This document shows positions 1 through 7,871 of a stretch of DNA of 64,000 nucleotides, piece by piece (positions within the stretch are counted from its first letter, which is position 1; each line of letters opens with the position of its first letter). A model generated the notes under the pieces. The model did not search any database. It was not told the origin of the DNA and saw only the letters and a program-made list of their open reading frames with translations. Source of the DNA: Paenibacillus mangrovi (GTDB taxonomy: Bacteria > Bacillota > Bacilli > Paenibacillales > Paenibacillaceae); contig NZ_JALIRP010000013.1 in the NCBI RefSeq assembly GCF_022898935.1, positions 62,001-126,000 of the forward strand, given 5' to 3'. The position numbers and the translations under genes were made by a program.

Positions 1-1170
1 GGTCCTGTCACTCCACCGGTTCAGCCTCCTGTACAGCCAAAACCACCGGAGAATACAGGAAAGTGGAACGTGTCTGCAAGTGAGCTTTCAGCACTTTTGG
101 CAAAAGGGGAGCCTGTCTTCAGCACAGATAAGCCTTTTGAAGAGCTGACCCTGCCTGGTAATGCTGCCTCGCTGCTGAAGGATACGCCGGTAACCGTGAA
201 AGCCGGGAACGTTGGGGTGACGATTCCTACCGAAGTCTTACGCTCCCTAAGCGAGCTGGTCCCTGCCGATCAGCTGGAAGGAAGCACAATGAAGCTGAGA
301 GCAGAACGGATGACCGGAAACGAAGGTAAGCAGTGGATCGCGAATGCAGAGAGCGAATCAGGCGCTTCGCTTCGTGCGGGAAGCGACCTGCTGAAATTCA
401 GCCTAAGCATTATTACAAAGGATGGCAAAGAATATCAGCTGTCTGAACTGAAAAAGCCTCTTACGCTGATGCTTCCGGTGTCTTCCGATGTGAACCGTAA
501 GCTGTCCGGCATATATACTCTGGATAGCTCAGGCTCGCTGAAGTTTATCGGAGGCGCAGCAGACAATGGTAATCTGAAAGCCGATATATACAGCCTTCAG
601 TCTCCTTATGCCGTATTGGAATACAACAAAACCTTTACGGACACTGCTGGGCACTGGGCTTCTGAGGTTATTCAGGAGCTGGCGGCGAAGCATCTGATCG
701 AAGGCGTCAGCAGCAGCCAGTTTGCACCGGATCAAAAAGTCACCCGCGCGGAAATGACTGCTATGCTGGTACGTCTGCTGGATCTGAAAGGAAACGGCGT
801 GACTCCGTTCCAGGATGTATCTGCGGATAAGTGGTACGCGGAGGCCATCTCGGCGGCTGTTCAAGCAGGCATCGTTCAAGGTGTCAGCGAAACAAGCTTT
901 GCACCGGATGCCGTGATTAAGCGCCAGGAAGCAGCTGCCATGATCGTTCGTGCCTACAAGGCTGCGGGAGGGCAGATCGGCAGCGATGCCAGCAAGGCCG
1001 TGTTTAAAGACGTAGCCGCATCGCCGGCATGGGTGCAGGAAGCGGTGCAATCCGCATATGCGAGCGGTTTGATGCAAGGGCAATCGCCGGAGCGCTTCAA
1101 TCCGGTAGGAGCAGCGACCCGTGCGGAAAGCGCGCAGATGATCTACAATATGTTGAGCAAGCTGAAGTAG
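1..1170 (+). CDS. S-layer homology (SLH) domain surface protein, 3' part
   Basis: The reading frame is open from the first base, so the gene begins upstream of the window; only the last 389 residues are present. It opens with a proline-rich linker (repeated P-P-V-x-P), runs through a region of about 180 residues that I do not recognise, and ends in three SLH domains. Each has the usual pattern F-x-D-v-x-x-x-x-W at its start and a conserved F-x-P-x-x-x-x-x-R-x-E block (visible as FAPDQKVTRAE and FAPDAVIKRQE; the third, FNPVGAATRAE, is followed by the C-terminus). SLH triplets bind pyruvylated secondary cell-wall polymer, so the protein is very probably held on the outside of the cell wall. Substrate or function of the missing N-terminal part cannot be judged. 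A hairpin terminator follows the stop. Confidence 0.9.
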   Translation, partial: GPVTPPVQPPVQPKPPENTGKWNVSASELSALLAKGEPVFSTDKPFEELTLPGNAASLLKDTPVTVKAGNVGVTIPTEVLRSLSELVPADQLEGSTMKLRAERMTGNEGKQWIANAESESGASLRAGSDLLKFSLSIITKDGKEYQLSELKKPLTLMLPVSSDVNRKLSGIYTLDSSGSLKFIGGAADNGNLKADIYSLQSPYAVLEYNKTFTDTAGHWASEVIQELAAKHLIEGVSSSQFAPDQKVTRAEMTAMLVRLLDLKGNGVTPFQDVSADKWYAEAISAAVQAGIVQGVSETSFAPDAVIKRQEAAAMIVRAYKAAGGQIGSDASKAVFKDVAASPAWVQEAVQSAYASGLMQGQSPERFNPVGAATRAESAQMIYNMLSKLK

Positions 1171-1190
1171 GATAGGGGAAACCCAAGCAG

Positions 1191-1228
1191 CGGCAGGGCC
1201 AAGCGAAATGCTGGTCCTGCCGTTTTTT
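1191..1228 (+). terminator. Rho-independent terminator after the SLH gene
   Basis: An 11-bp stem (CGGCAGGGCCA pairing with TGGTCCTGCCG, one G-U pair) is followed by a run of six T. Confidence 0.85.
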
Positions 1229-1246
1229 GTTCTGAATCCATTTCAT

Positions 1247-1276
1247 TTGTCTCTTCTATGTATTCATTCGTATAAT
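1247..1276 (+). promoter_or_regulatory. Candidate sigma-A promoter for the CYTH gene
   Basis: TTGTCT (1247-1252), an 18-bp spacer and a perfect TATAAT (1271-1276) lie 37 bp before the ATG of the next gene. The -35 box is only a partial match. Confidence 0.55.
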
Positions 1277-1312
1277 GGATATATACAGACAACAATTGGG
1301 AGGGACCAACAC

Positions 1313-1816
1313 ATGTCGCTTGAAATCGAACGTAAATTTTTGCTGCCGGCATATCCGGCGGATTTAATGGAGAAACATGTGATTCGAATTCAAAAGGAGC
1401 AGCTCATTGAGCAAACGTATTTGGCCTTGGCAGGAGATCAGGAGCTTAGAGTCCGGAAAATCATAGATTTAACCGATGACCAGACCGAATATACCCATAC
1501 GTTCAAGAAAGGGCATGGTATTGCCCGTGAAGAGGTGGAGTACTCCATCTCGGAGGGACTTTATGAGCAGATGATTCATACACATCAGGCTGTACCGCTG
1601 ATAAAAAAACGGACCACGGCGATGTGGGGCGATACATTGATTGAAATCGACGACTATAAGCAGATTAACTTGATGGTACTGGAAGTGGAATTTGCCTCGG
1701 TGGAAGAGGCAGAGAGCTTTGTACCACCGGACTGGTTTGGCAAGGATATCAGCACCGAGAAGCAGTACAGCAACAAAAAAGTGTGGAGGGAGCTGCAGGA
1801 GCGGAAGGAGGGCTGA
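1313..1816 (+). CDS. CYTH domain protein (triphosphate tunnel metalloenzyme family)
   Basis: This 167-residue protein starts with the family signature E-x-E-x-K (EIERKFL, residues 4-10), which in CYTH/thiamine-triphosphatase-like enzymes lines the metal- and triphosphate-binding tunnel. Length fits a single CYTH domain with nothing else attached. Members hydrolyse triphosphates such as thiamine triphosphate or tripolyphosphate, or act as class IV adenylate cyclases; which applies here cannot be read from the sequence. The ATG at 1313 was chosen because GGGAGGG precedes it by about 7 bp; a longer open frame reaches back to 1208 but would run through the promoter. The protein is cytosolic, having no signal peptide. 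Confidence 0.85.
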   Translation: MSLEIERKFLLPAYPADLMEKHVIRIQKEQLIEQTYLALAGDQELRVRKIIDLTDDQTEYTHTFKKGHGIAREEVEYSISEGLYEQMIHTHQAVPLIKKRTTAMWGDTLIEIDDYKQINLMVLEVEFASVEEAESFVPPDWFGKDISTEKQYSNKKVWRELQERKEG

Positions 1817-1881
1817 ATGCGGCAAATATAATAATATAAAGGAAGCCGGAGGGTCTCCTCATATATAAGGGGGATTACACC

Positions 1882-2751
1882 ATGTGGATCGCCTATGCAT
1901 TCGGTTCGGCGCTGTTCGCCGGCGTTACATCCATACTCGCCAAGATCGGAATCCGGAATGTGGACTCCAACCTGGCGACGGCGCTCCGGACCTGGGTGGT
2001 GCTGCTCTTTTCGTGGCTGATGGTTTTTATTGTCGGATCGCAGGACACTATCAAGGATATCTCGGGGAAAAGCCTGCTGTTTCTCGTATTGTCCGGTTTG
2101 ACGACAGGCGCTTCATGGATTTGCTACTTCCGGGCTCTGCAGCTCGGGAACGTCAACAAGGTCGTGCCGGTCGACAAATCGAGCAATGTGCTGACGATGA
2201 TTTTGGCGTTCATTTTTCTCGGCGAGCAGATGACGTGGATCATGCTTGTAGGTATGGTGGTTATCGCGATTGGTACCTATATGATGATTCAGCCCAATAA
2301 ATCGGAAAAGGCTGCTTCTGCCGAACATAAAGGATGGCTGATATACGCCTGCCTGTCGGCGCTGTTTGCGGCTTTGACCTCGATTTTGGGCAAAATAGGG
2401 ATTGAACATGTCGAGTCTAACCTGGGGACAGCGATTCGGACCATTGTCGTGTTGATCATGGCTTGGCTGATCGTGTTCATTCAGAAAAAGCAGGGAGACA
2501 TAAGGCGCATCGACCGGAAAAGCTGGCTGTTTATTGTTCTATCCGGTTTTGCGACGGGGCTTTCCTGGTTGTGTTTCTACAAAGCGCTCCAGGACGGACC
2601 GGCAAGCGTGGTGGTACCGATTGACAAGCTGAGCGTGCTCGTCACGGTGCTGTTCGCACTCTTGTTTCTCAAGGAAAAGCTGTCGCTCAAATCCACGATT
2701 GGACTGCTGCTGCTTACCGTTGGTACGCTGGCACTATTGATTAAAGTTTAA
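1882..2751 (+). CDS. DMT/EamA family membrane permease
   Basis: This 289-residue, very hydrophobic protein consists of two homologous halves of about 145 residues, the classic 5+5 transmembrane-helix duplication of drug/metabolite transporters. The halves are strikingly alike: each opens with a helix ending in T-S-I-L-x-K-I-G-I, followed by S-N-L-x-T-A-x-R-T, and later carries G-x-S-W-x-C-F/Y-x-x-A-L and V-V-P-x-D-K. The basic loop around residue 135-150 joins the halves. Substrate cannot be inferred. The gene has its own ribosome site (AAGGGGG, 1868 onward) 65 bp after the CYTH gene, so the two may be cotranscribed, and it ends at a strong terminator. Confidence 0.88.
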   Translation: MWIAYAFGSALFAGVTSILAKIGIRNVDSNLATALRTWVVLLFSWLMVFIVGSQDTIKDISGKSLLFLVLSGLTTGASWICYFRALQLGNVNKVVPVDKSSNVLTMILAFIFLGEQMTWIMLVGMVVIAIGTYMMIQPNKSEKAASAEHKGWLIYACLSALFAALTSILGKIGIEHVESNLGTAIRTIVVLIMAWLIVFIQKKQGDIRRIDRKSWLFIVLSGFATGLSWLCFYKALQDGPASVVVPIDKLSVLVTVLFALLFLKEKLSLKSTIGLLLLTVGTLALLIKV

Positions 2752-2754
2752 CGA

Positions 2755-2787
2755 AGAAAAGCCCGCCATTAGGCGGGCTTTTCTCTT
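2755..2787 (+). terminator. Terminator after the EamA permease
   Basis: An 11-bp perfect stem, AAAAGCCCGCC with GGCGGGCTTTT, is followed by further T-rich sequence; the A-tract on the 5' side could let it also serve the convergent gene on the minus strand. Confidence 0.9.
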
Positions 2788-2821
2788 TCCTTTGTAACCA
2801 TCCGGCATTGCCAGTTATCGA

Positions 2822-3772
2822 TCAGGTCTCGAATAAAATTCCCCCCGTGCGGGAGAGATCATACCCAGCGATTGCCTTCAGCTCCTTCCGGAACTCTTCC
2901 GAACGTAAAATATCCAATAAAGACTGGATCCATGGCATATTATCCGCCGTTTTTAGCATCACCAGGTCATACCGCTCTTCGATCAGCGGGATAAAATCCA
3001 CCTGACCGACGATGGCGGCGGCCTTTTCGATCCCGACACCCGCATCGGCTTCACCGGAAGCAACTTTGGCGGCAACGCCGATATGATTGGTCTGCTCCAG
3101 CTCGTATCCGTTCAATTGCTGCTGCTTGATGCCGTGCAGGCGGAGCTGCTCGTCCAGAAGAACGCGGGCGCCAGAGCCTTTTTCCCGGTTCATCAGGCGC
3201 AGGCCTGGACGGCTCAGGTCAGACCAGCTTTGAAGCCCCAGCGGGTTGCCTTTTTGTACATATAGTCCGGCATTTCTGGACAGCAGGTTGACGACCATAT
3301 AGGATGAGCCGACCAGCAGCTTGCGGATGTATGGGATATTGTATTCGCCAGTGTCGCCGTCCAGCAGATGGGTACTGACGATATCGGCTTCGCCGCGGTA
3401 CATGGAGATCAGGCTGTCGAGGCTTCCCACGTATTCCCGCAGCGGGCGGATGCCGGAGATTTTTTTCTCCATATATTTGACCAGAATATCGAGGCTGATG
3501 TCCTGCCCTGTAATGACAATAGGCCGCATACCGTTTCCAACTGTAGTGGAAGGATGTTGAGCATGCTCTGCCGCTGGAAGGATCTGAGGGACCGTCTTAA
3601 TCCCTTTGGCTCGCTGTTTGTATGCTTCAAAATCCGTAGCATCCACCCGCATCTGCTTGCCGACTCGGTAGGAAGGAAGCTCGCCCTTTTTAATGAGATC
3701 GTAGACGGTGAGCTTGGATATTTTCAGCATTTTAGCGATTTCTTCAGTTGTATAGGATATATCGCTGGACAT
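2822..3772 (-). CDS. Molybdate-responsive regulator: excisionase-type HTH fused to a periplasmic-binding-protein-like domain
   Basis: This 316-residue protein has an N-terminal MerR/excisionase-like helix-turn-helix (residues about 5-50, with TTEEIAKMLKISKLTVYDLIKK and then Y-R-V-G-K-Q-M-R) and a C-terminal domain (about 85-310) resembling the PBP-like family related to ModA, including the G-S-G-A-R block after residue 200. The same arrangement is known from B. subtilis YvgK, which sits beside yvgL-yvgM (modA-modB homologues). It is divergent from modA, so I infer that it senses molybdate or tungstate and controls modAB. The ATG at 3772 is preceded by GAGGAGG at a 7-bp distance; a start five codons earlier lacks a ribosome site. 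No transmembrane segment is present, so it acts in the cytosol despite its binding-protein fold. Confidence 0.8.
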   Translation of the reverse strand: MSSDISYTTEEIAKMLKISKLTVYDLIKKGELPSYRVGKQMRVDATDFEAYKQRAKGIKTVPQILPAAEHAQHPSTTVGNGMRPIVITGQDISLDILVKYMEKKISGIRPLREYVGSLDSLISMYRGEADIVSTHLLDGDTGEYNIPYIRKLLVGSSYMVVNLLSRNAGLYVQKGNPLGLQSWSDLSRPGLRLMNREKGSGARVLLDEQLRLHGIKQQQLNGYELEQTNHIGVAAKVASGEADAGVGIEKAAAIVGQVDFIPLIEERYDLVMLKTADNMPWIQSLLDILRSEEFRKELKAIAGYDLSRTGGILFET

Positions 3773-3866
3773 GGGAATCCTCCTCATTCAAAAAACAATC
3801 CGTTCGTTCACGTCTTTCTTGATTCTTATTGTAACATACTTGATGATTAGATTTTCTTGAAGAAGG

Positions 3867-3896
3867 TTTACAACGCAAAACCAAACTAGGTATAAT
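3867..3896 (+). promoter_or_regulatory. modAB promoter
   Basis: TTTACA (3867-3872), an 18-bp spacer and a perfect TATAAT (3891-3896) form a strong sigma-A-type promoter pointing at modA. Confidence 0.75.
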
Positions 3897-3925
3897 TTAT
3901 ATTATTTATATCTAATTATATCTAA
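3897..3925. promoter_or_regulatory. Tandem 10-bp direct repeats at the modA promoter, candidate operator
   Basis: TTATATCTAA occurs twice in perfect tandem (3906-3915 and 3916-3925), preceded by an imperfect copy TTATATTAT (3897-3905). The block begins directly after the -10 box and would cover the transcription start, the position expected of a repressor site. The divergent HTH/PBP regulator is the obvious candidate to bind it. Confidence 0.55.
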
Positions 3926-3947
3926 ACATAACAATGGGGGCAGAGAG

Positions 3948-4805
3948 ATGGATGCTAGAAAGAAAAGTAGTATAATCCTGTGTGTTTTAGTAGCCATGAT
4001 GCTGCTTGTGGCAGGCTGCGGCAATAGCTCCGAATCTAAAGCGGACAACAGTGCAAGCGGTGCGGCTGCAGGTTCCGATACGAACACTTCGAATGACACT
4101 CCTACGGAAAAGGTAGACCTGACCATCTCCGCGGCAGCAAGCATGACCGATGCATTGAATGAGATCGCGAAGACCTATGAAAAAGCACATCCGAATATTC
4201 AATTGAGCTTTAATTTTGGCGGATCAGGGGCCTTGCAAAAGCAAATTGAGCAGGGAGCCCCGGCGGATCTGTTCCTCTCCGCATCCACCAAGAACATGAA
4301 ACCGCTTGTTGAGCAGCAACTGATCGAGGAAGGCCAGGAGAAAACGCTTCTAAAAAATGAGCTGGTGGTTGTTGTTCCGTCGGATGCCAAGACTTCCGTT
4401 GCGAGCATCGGAGACCTAAGTAAAGCGGAAGTGAAAAAGGTTGCGATCGGTATTCCGGAAAGCGTACCTGCGGGGAATTATGCCAAAGAAGCCTTGATGA
4501 GCTCGAAGCTGTGGGAGCCGCTGCAGTCCAAAACGGTTCAGGCCAAGGACGTTCGCCAGGTTCTTCAATATGTGGAGACAGGAAATGCCGATGCCGGATT
4601 CGTGTATAAAACGGATGCCTTAACCTCACCCAAGGTGAAGATTGCGTTTACCGTGGATCCTAAAGCGTATTCGGCGGTGGAATATCCAATCGGAATCGTG
4701 AAGGCGACCAAGCATGCCAAAGAAGCCGAGGATTTCTACAACTATCTGCAATCCCAGCCGGCGATGGATGTATTCACCAAGTACGGATTTACGGTTCCTG
4801 AGTAA
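3948..4805 (+). CDS. modA: Molybdate ABC transporter, substrate-binding lipoprotein
   Basis: This 285-residue protein begins with a lipoprotein signal peptide (K5-K6, hydrophobic core, lipobox L-V-A-G-C with Cys24). A low-complexity Ser/Gly/Asp/Thr spacer follows, and then the ModA domain opens with S-A-A-A-S-M-T-D-A-L and contains F-N-F-G-G-S-G-A-L and G-A-P-A-D-L-F-L-S-A, the loops that hold the oxyanion in known ModA proteins. It captures molybdate (or tungstate) outside the membrane and delivers it to ModB. The ATG lies 8 bp after GGGGGCAGAG. It is the first gene of a modA-modB operon under the repeat-bearing promoter just upstream. Confidence 0.93.
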   Translation: MDARKKSSIILCVLVAMMLLVAGCGNSSESKADNSASGAAAGSDTNTSNDTPTEKVDLTISAAASMTDALNEIAKTYEKAHPNIQLSFNFGGSGALQKQIEQGAPADLFLSASTKNMKPLVEQQLIEEGQEKTLLKNELVVVVPSDAKTSVASIGDLSKAEVKKVAIGIPESVPAGNYAKEALMSSKLWEPLQSKTVQAKDVRQVLQYVETGNADAGFVYKTDALTSPKVKIAFTVDPKAYSAVEYPIGIVKATKHAKEAEDFYNYLQSQPAMDVFTKYGFTVPE

Positions 4806-4822
4806 AAAAGGATGTGTCATTC

Positions 4823-5515
4823 ATGAACTGGCATGATTTTTGGTCTCCCATCAGGCTGTCATTGCAGGTATCGCTGCTGTCCAGCGTGGTCGTTTTAATC
4901 CTGGGCGTGGCCGCGGCCTTCTGGATGTCCAAACGAAAGTTCAAAGGGAAAACTCTGCTGGAAACCGCGTTGATGCTGCCACTGGTGCTGCCGCCAACGG
5001 TCGTCGGCTTTCTGCTCCTCGTTATTTTGGGCCGGAAAAGCTGGGTAGGACAGGCCATCGAATGGCTGTTTCATGCTCCTGTGATCTTTTCCTGGTGGGC
5101 GGCGGTGATCGCGGCGGTGGTGGTATCCTTTCCGCTGGTGTATCAGACGATGAAAAATGGTTTTGCCTCTGTAGACCCGGAAATCGAGAACGCGGCACGA
5201 TCCAGCGGCGCCAATGAGTGGCAGGTGTTCAGATACATTACACTTCCAATGACGCTTCACTCGCTCGGTACGGCTTTTATCTTGGGCTTTGCGCGGGGAT
5301 TGGGTGAATTCGGAGCGACGCTGATGATTGCAGGGAATATTCCTGGGAAAACTCAGACCCTCCCGACAGCCATTTACGTGGCCGTGGACGCGGGCAATAT
5401 ATCCATGGCTTGGGCGTGGACCTGTGCGATCATCCTCATTTCATTTCTGATGCTGCTGCTGACAGGTCGCGGTAATCCGGCGGCAGAGGTAGAGACCGTT
5501 TCGAAAACCAAATAA
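4823..5515 (+). CDS. modB: Molybdate ABC transporter, permease
   Basis: This 230-residue membrane protein has about five or six hydrophobic segments and the EAA loop of importer permeases (A-A-R-S-S-G-A-N-E-W-Q, then F-R-Y-I-T-L-P), where the ATPase docks. The ModB-typical block A-R-G-L-G-E-F-G-A-T near residue 160 and the P-L-V-L-P-P-T-V-V-G-F-L-L run are present. The ATG at 4823 was preferred to a GTG at 4814 because AAAAAGGA needs that spacing. It follows modA by 17 bp. No ATPase gene (modC) follows: the operon ends at a terminator, as in the B. subtilis yvgLM arrangement, so an ATPase from elsewhere must energise the transporter. Confidence 0.93.
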   Translation: MNWHDFWSPIRLSLQVSLLSSVVVLILGVAAAFWMSKRKFKGKTLLETALMLPLVLPPTVVGFLLLVILGRKSWVGQAIEWLFHAPVIFSWWAAVIAAVVVSFPLVYQTMKNGFASVDPEIENAARSSGANEWQVFRYITLPMTLHSLGTAFILGFARGLGEFGATLMIAGNIPGKTQTLPTAIYVAVDAGNISMAWAWTCAIILISFLMLLLTGRGNPAAEVETVSKTK

Positions 5516-5520
5516 TCATT

Positions 5521-5547
5521 TTGAGGGCGAAAGCTCTCTTTTTTTAT
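5521..5547 (+). terminator. Terminator after modB
   Basis: A short stem, GAGGGC with GCTCTC around a GAAA tetraloop (one G-U pair), is followed by eight T. Confidence 0.75.
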
Positions 5548-5579
5548 TACAAGATATAAGTGTCCGGACAACCCCAATG

Positions 5580-5611
5580 TTCAGAAAATATTCAGAGACT
5601 TGTGTTGTAAT
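5580..5611 (+). promoter_or_regulatory. Direct-repeat-controlled promoter of the regulator-sortase operon
   Basis: The 16-mer TTCAGAAAATATTCAG (5580-5595) contains two TTCAG half-sites 11 bp apart. Ten bp downstream lies TGTAAT (5606-5611), a plausible -10 box; the -35 position (AGAAAA) matches nothing, as expected when an activator replaces it. The identical 16-mer with the identical 10-bp gap occurs before the adhesin at 7904-7935. Confidence 0.65.
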
Positions 5612-5706
5612 GGTTATATACTCGCTGGAATTGGGATGAACGGGTAGCTGAACCAGGCCCGGGGCCCAGCAGCCATTTTCAATGAATGAAGTGTGTGGTG
5701 AATCGT

Positions 5707-5961
5707 ATGGTTTTATCGGAAATACAGCAGGAAGCGCTGGATCAGGCGCGAAAGCATGGCGGAAAACTCATACGCTGGGAGCAAGGCGGATATTGGACGT
5801 ATGCGGAGGCTATACCGGAACAAGAGCATCCTTCCTCGGGAGCTTCGGCTCTGGATTGGTACTGCACTACGAACACCATCTTTGCTTTGGTCAGGCGCGG
5901 ATATATGATCATGGATGATTGGAAGAACTGTTCGCTTATGGATAGGTATGTTCAGGATTAG
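5707..5961 (+). CDS. Small hypothetical protein in front of the response regulator
   Basis: An open frame of 84 codons from the ATG at 5707 (an alternative start at 5686 adds seven residues). The product is not recognised. It has an N-terminal helix-like part (S-E-I-Q-Q-E-A-L-D-Q-A-R-K-H-G), a G-G-Y-W-T turn, and an end reading W-Y-C-T-T-N-T-I-F-A-L-V-R-R-G-Y, a pattern seen in small winged-helix-like proteins, but that comparison is weak. It lies between the direct-repeat promoter and the regulator, in the same direction, so it should be on the same transcript. The ribosome site is poor (GGTG only). It could be a real small protein or an untranslated leader frame. Confidence 0.45.
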   Translation: MVLSEIQQEALDQARKHGGKLIRWEQGGYWTYAEAIPEQEHPSSGASALDWYCTTNTIFALVRRGYMIMDDWKNCSLMDRYVQD

Positions 5962-6058
5962 CTATATGAAGTGGAAAGTGAAAAGAATATACTCCTCTGA
6001 GTATTTTGTTGCTAAAATGAAGAAGACATGCAACAAAACTCAGGGGGAGGGAAAGGCA

Positions 6059-7177
6059 TTGAAGACCATCATCGTCGACGATGAAAACCTGGCTTTGCGG
6101 AAAATGGAAAAGCTTCTGCAGTCACAGGATGGATTTGATGCGAGCGTGGAGCTGATTGGAGTATTTCAAAGTCCACACAAGGCGCTCACTGCGGCTGGTG
6201 AAGAGGTGCCCGATCTTGCTTTTCTGGATATCGAGATGCCTGAAATGAGCGGCTTTGAACTGGCTGAACGGCTTTTGGAGCTGCATCCATCCATGCAGAT
6301 CGTTTTCGTTACCGCCTATCAGGATTTCGCGGTGAAGGCTTTTGAGATCAATGCCCTTGACTATCTGCTAAAGCCTGTACATTCCTCGAGACTGGCTGTG
6401 ACCATGAACAGGGTATCCCAGTTTTCATCTAGCAGGCAATATCAATCCGCATCGCTCTGCTGTCTGCAAAGCCTGCATTTGCTGGATCAACATCAGCGGC
6501 CGCAGTCTTTCCCATGGAAAACGCTGAAGGCGCCCGAGTTATTTGCATATCTGATTTATTACCGTGACAAATCGGTAAGTAAACAAACACTGATGGATCT
6601 TCTCTGGCCAGATCACGACATCAAAAGAGCGACCACGCAGCTGCATACTGCGATCTATCAGATCCGTAAAATGATCAAAACCTACGAACTGGATATAAAA
6701 ATCAAATATCAGGATGAGGGTTACCGGTTGGAATGGGGGAACGTTACACTGGATGCAGAGGTGTGGGAAACCAGCTTGCGGGAGGCTCCTTCAGTCACAC
6801 CGGCGACGCTCGAGCAGCATCTGTCGATTATGGAAAAGTACACGGGGGATTTTCTGGAGGAACATCGGTATATGTGGGCGGAACCGGAACAGGAGCGTAT
6901 TCGTCTACTCTGGCTGAAACATGCCAAGGAAATCGCGGAATGCCATTTTGAGCTGTCACAGAACTCAGAGGCGATCGGAATGTACCAAAATATGATTGAA
7001 AAGCTGCCATATATCGAAGACGGCTACGCAGGCTTGATGCGTATATACGCGCTGCTTCACCATCCGGGTGAGGTTAGAAGGCTGTATCAGCAATTGGAGG
7101 AGGCGCTTGAGGAGGAATATGGCATAACTCCGAGCAAGGAGCTCACAGAATGGTATTGGAAGTGGGAACGGGAGTGA
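6059..7177 (+). CDS. Response regulator with C-terminal bacterial transcriptional activator (BTAD) domain
   Basis: The protein (372 residues) has an N-terminal receiver domain with the acidic pair D7/D8, phosphoacceptor D57 (F-L-D-I-E-M-P), T85 and K105 (L-L-K-P). An OmpR/SARP-like winged helix follows from about residue 155 to 240 (W-K-T-L-K-A-P-E-L-F-A-Y-L, then L-W-P-D and Q-L-H-T-A-I-Y-Q-I-R-K), and the helical BTAD repeat domain fills 240-370. The start is a TTG at 6059 behind AGGGGGAGGG; an ATG at 6017 in the same frame has no ribosome site. No histidine kinase gene is adjacent, so its partner is unknown. SARP-type winged helices bind direct repeats with about 11-bp spacing, which is what stands before this operon and before the adhesin gene; autoregulation and adhesin control are inferred. 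Confidence 0.85.
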   Translation: MKTIIVDDENLALRKMEKLLQSQDGFDASVELIGVFQSPHKALTAAGEEVPDLAFLDIEMPEMSGFELAERLLELHPSMQIVFVTAYQDFAVKAFEINALDYLLKPVHSSRLAVTMNRVSQFSSSRQYQSASLCCLQSLHLLDQHQRPQSFPWKTLKAPELFAYLIYYRDKSVSKQTLMDLLWPDHDIKRATTQLHTAIYQIRKMIKTYELDIKIKYQDEGYRLEWGNVTLDAEVWETSLREAPSVTPATLEQHLSIMEKYTGDFLEEHRYMWAEPEQERIRLLWLKHAKEIAECHFELSQNSEAIGMYQNMIEKLPYIEDGYAGLMRIYALLHHPGEVRRLYQQLEEALEEEYGITPSKELTEWYWKWERE

Positions 7178-7818
7178 AAATCAAAATAGGATCCATACTG
7201 CTGATCATCGCCGGCATTATCCTGCTGTGCTACCCAAAATTCTCGGAAATGATCGAGGATGCGCAGCAGCAGAAGCTGGCCCGGGAATGGGAGACGAGCT
7301 TTCAAAATATAGACAGCCCCAATGATACCGCGGTCTCCGGCAAGCAGGCGCCAGCAAAGGTTGAGTCCTTGTCTGCTTCGAACGCAAAACCGGCGTTTAA
7401 AGCTCCTTCAGATGCTGAAGTCAAGGTAGAGGGAATGCTTACGATCGATAAAATTAATCTGAAGCTTCCCATTCTGCATGGTGCGACCAAGCAAAATATG
7501 AAATCGACTGTAGCCAGTATCGAAAACACAGGCGAAGCCGGAGAAATCGGAAATTATGCCATTGCGGGACACCGGAACCGGACGTACGGCAGAAATTTTA
7601 ACCGGCTGGATGAACTCGAAAAGGGCGACAAGATTGACGTAGAAACGGAAGCGGGGCGGTTTGAATATACCGTAACAGAGAAGCTGATCGTGAAGCCTGA
7701 GGATGTATGGGTGCTGAAGGGTAACGGCAAGGATCAGGAAATTACGCTGGTGACCTGTCATCCGATAGTGAATCCAACGCACCGCCTGATCATTAAAGGT
7801 AAAATCACCAATATGTAA
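7174..7818 (+). CDS. Sortase (class D-like)
   Basis: This 214-residue membrane-anchored transpeptidase has one N-terminal transmembrane helix (residues 5-22), a variable stalk, and a sortase domain from about 85 to the end. The catalytic set is complete: His133 (A-G-H-R-N), Cys195 (L-V-T-C-H-P) and Arg204 (T-H-R-L-I-I-K-G). It should cleave an LPXTG-type signal and join the protein to cell wall or to another pilin subunit; the large LPKTG protein encoded next is the obvious substrate. The GTG start overlaps the regulator's stop codon (GTGA), indicating translational coupling; an ATG at 7150 is the alternative. The class is assigned by general resemblance only. Confidence 0.88.
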   Translation: MKIKIGSILLIIAGIILLCYPKFSEMIEDAQQQKLAREWETSFQNIDSPNDTAVSGKQAPAKVESLSASNAKPAFKAPSDAEVKVEGMLTIDKINLKLPILHGATKQNMKSTVASIENTGEAGEIGNYAIAGHRNRTYGRNFNRLDELEKGDKIDVETEAGRFEYTVTEKLIVKPEDVWVLKGNGKDQEITLVTCHPIVNPTHRLIIKGKITNM

Positions 7819-7856
7819 ACCACGCATGTCCCCCTGAGGGAAATGGGTGGTTTTTC
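7817..7856 (+). terminator. Terminator after the sortase gene
   Basis: AAACCAC...CAT pairs imperfectly with ATG...GTGGTTT, followed by five T. It separates the regulator-sortase operon from the adhesin's own promoter. Confidence 0.7.
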
Positions 7857-7871
7857 TGTGTACCTATCGTG

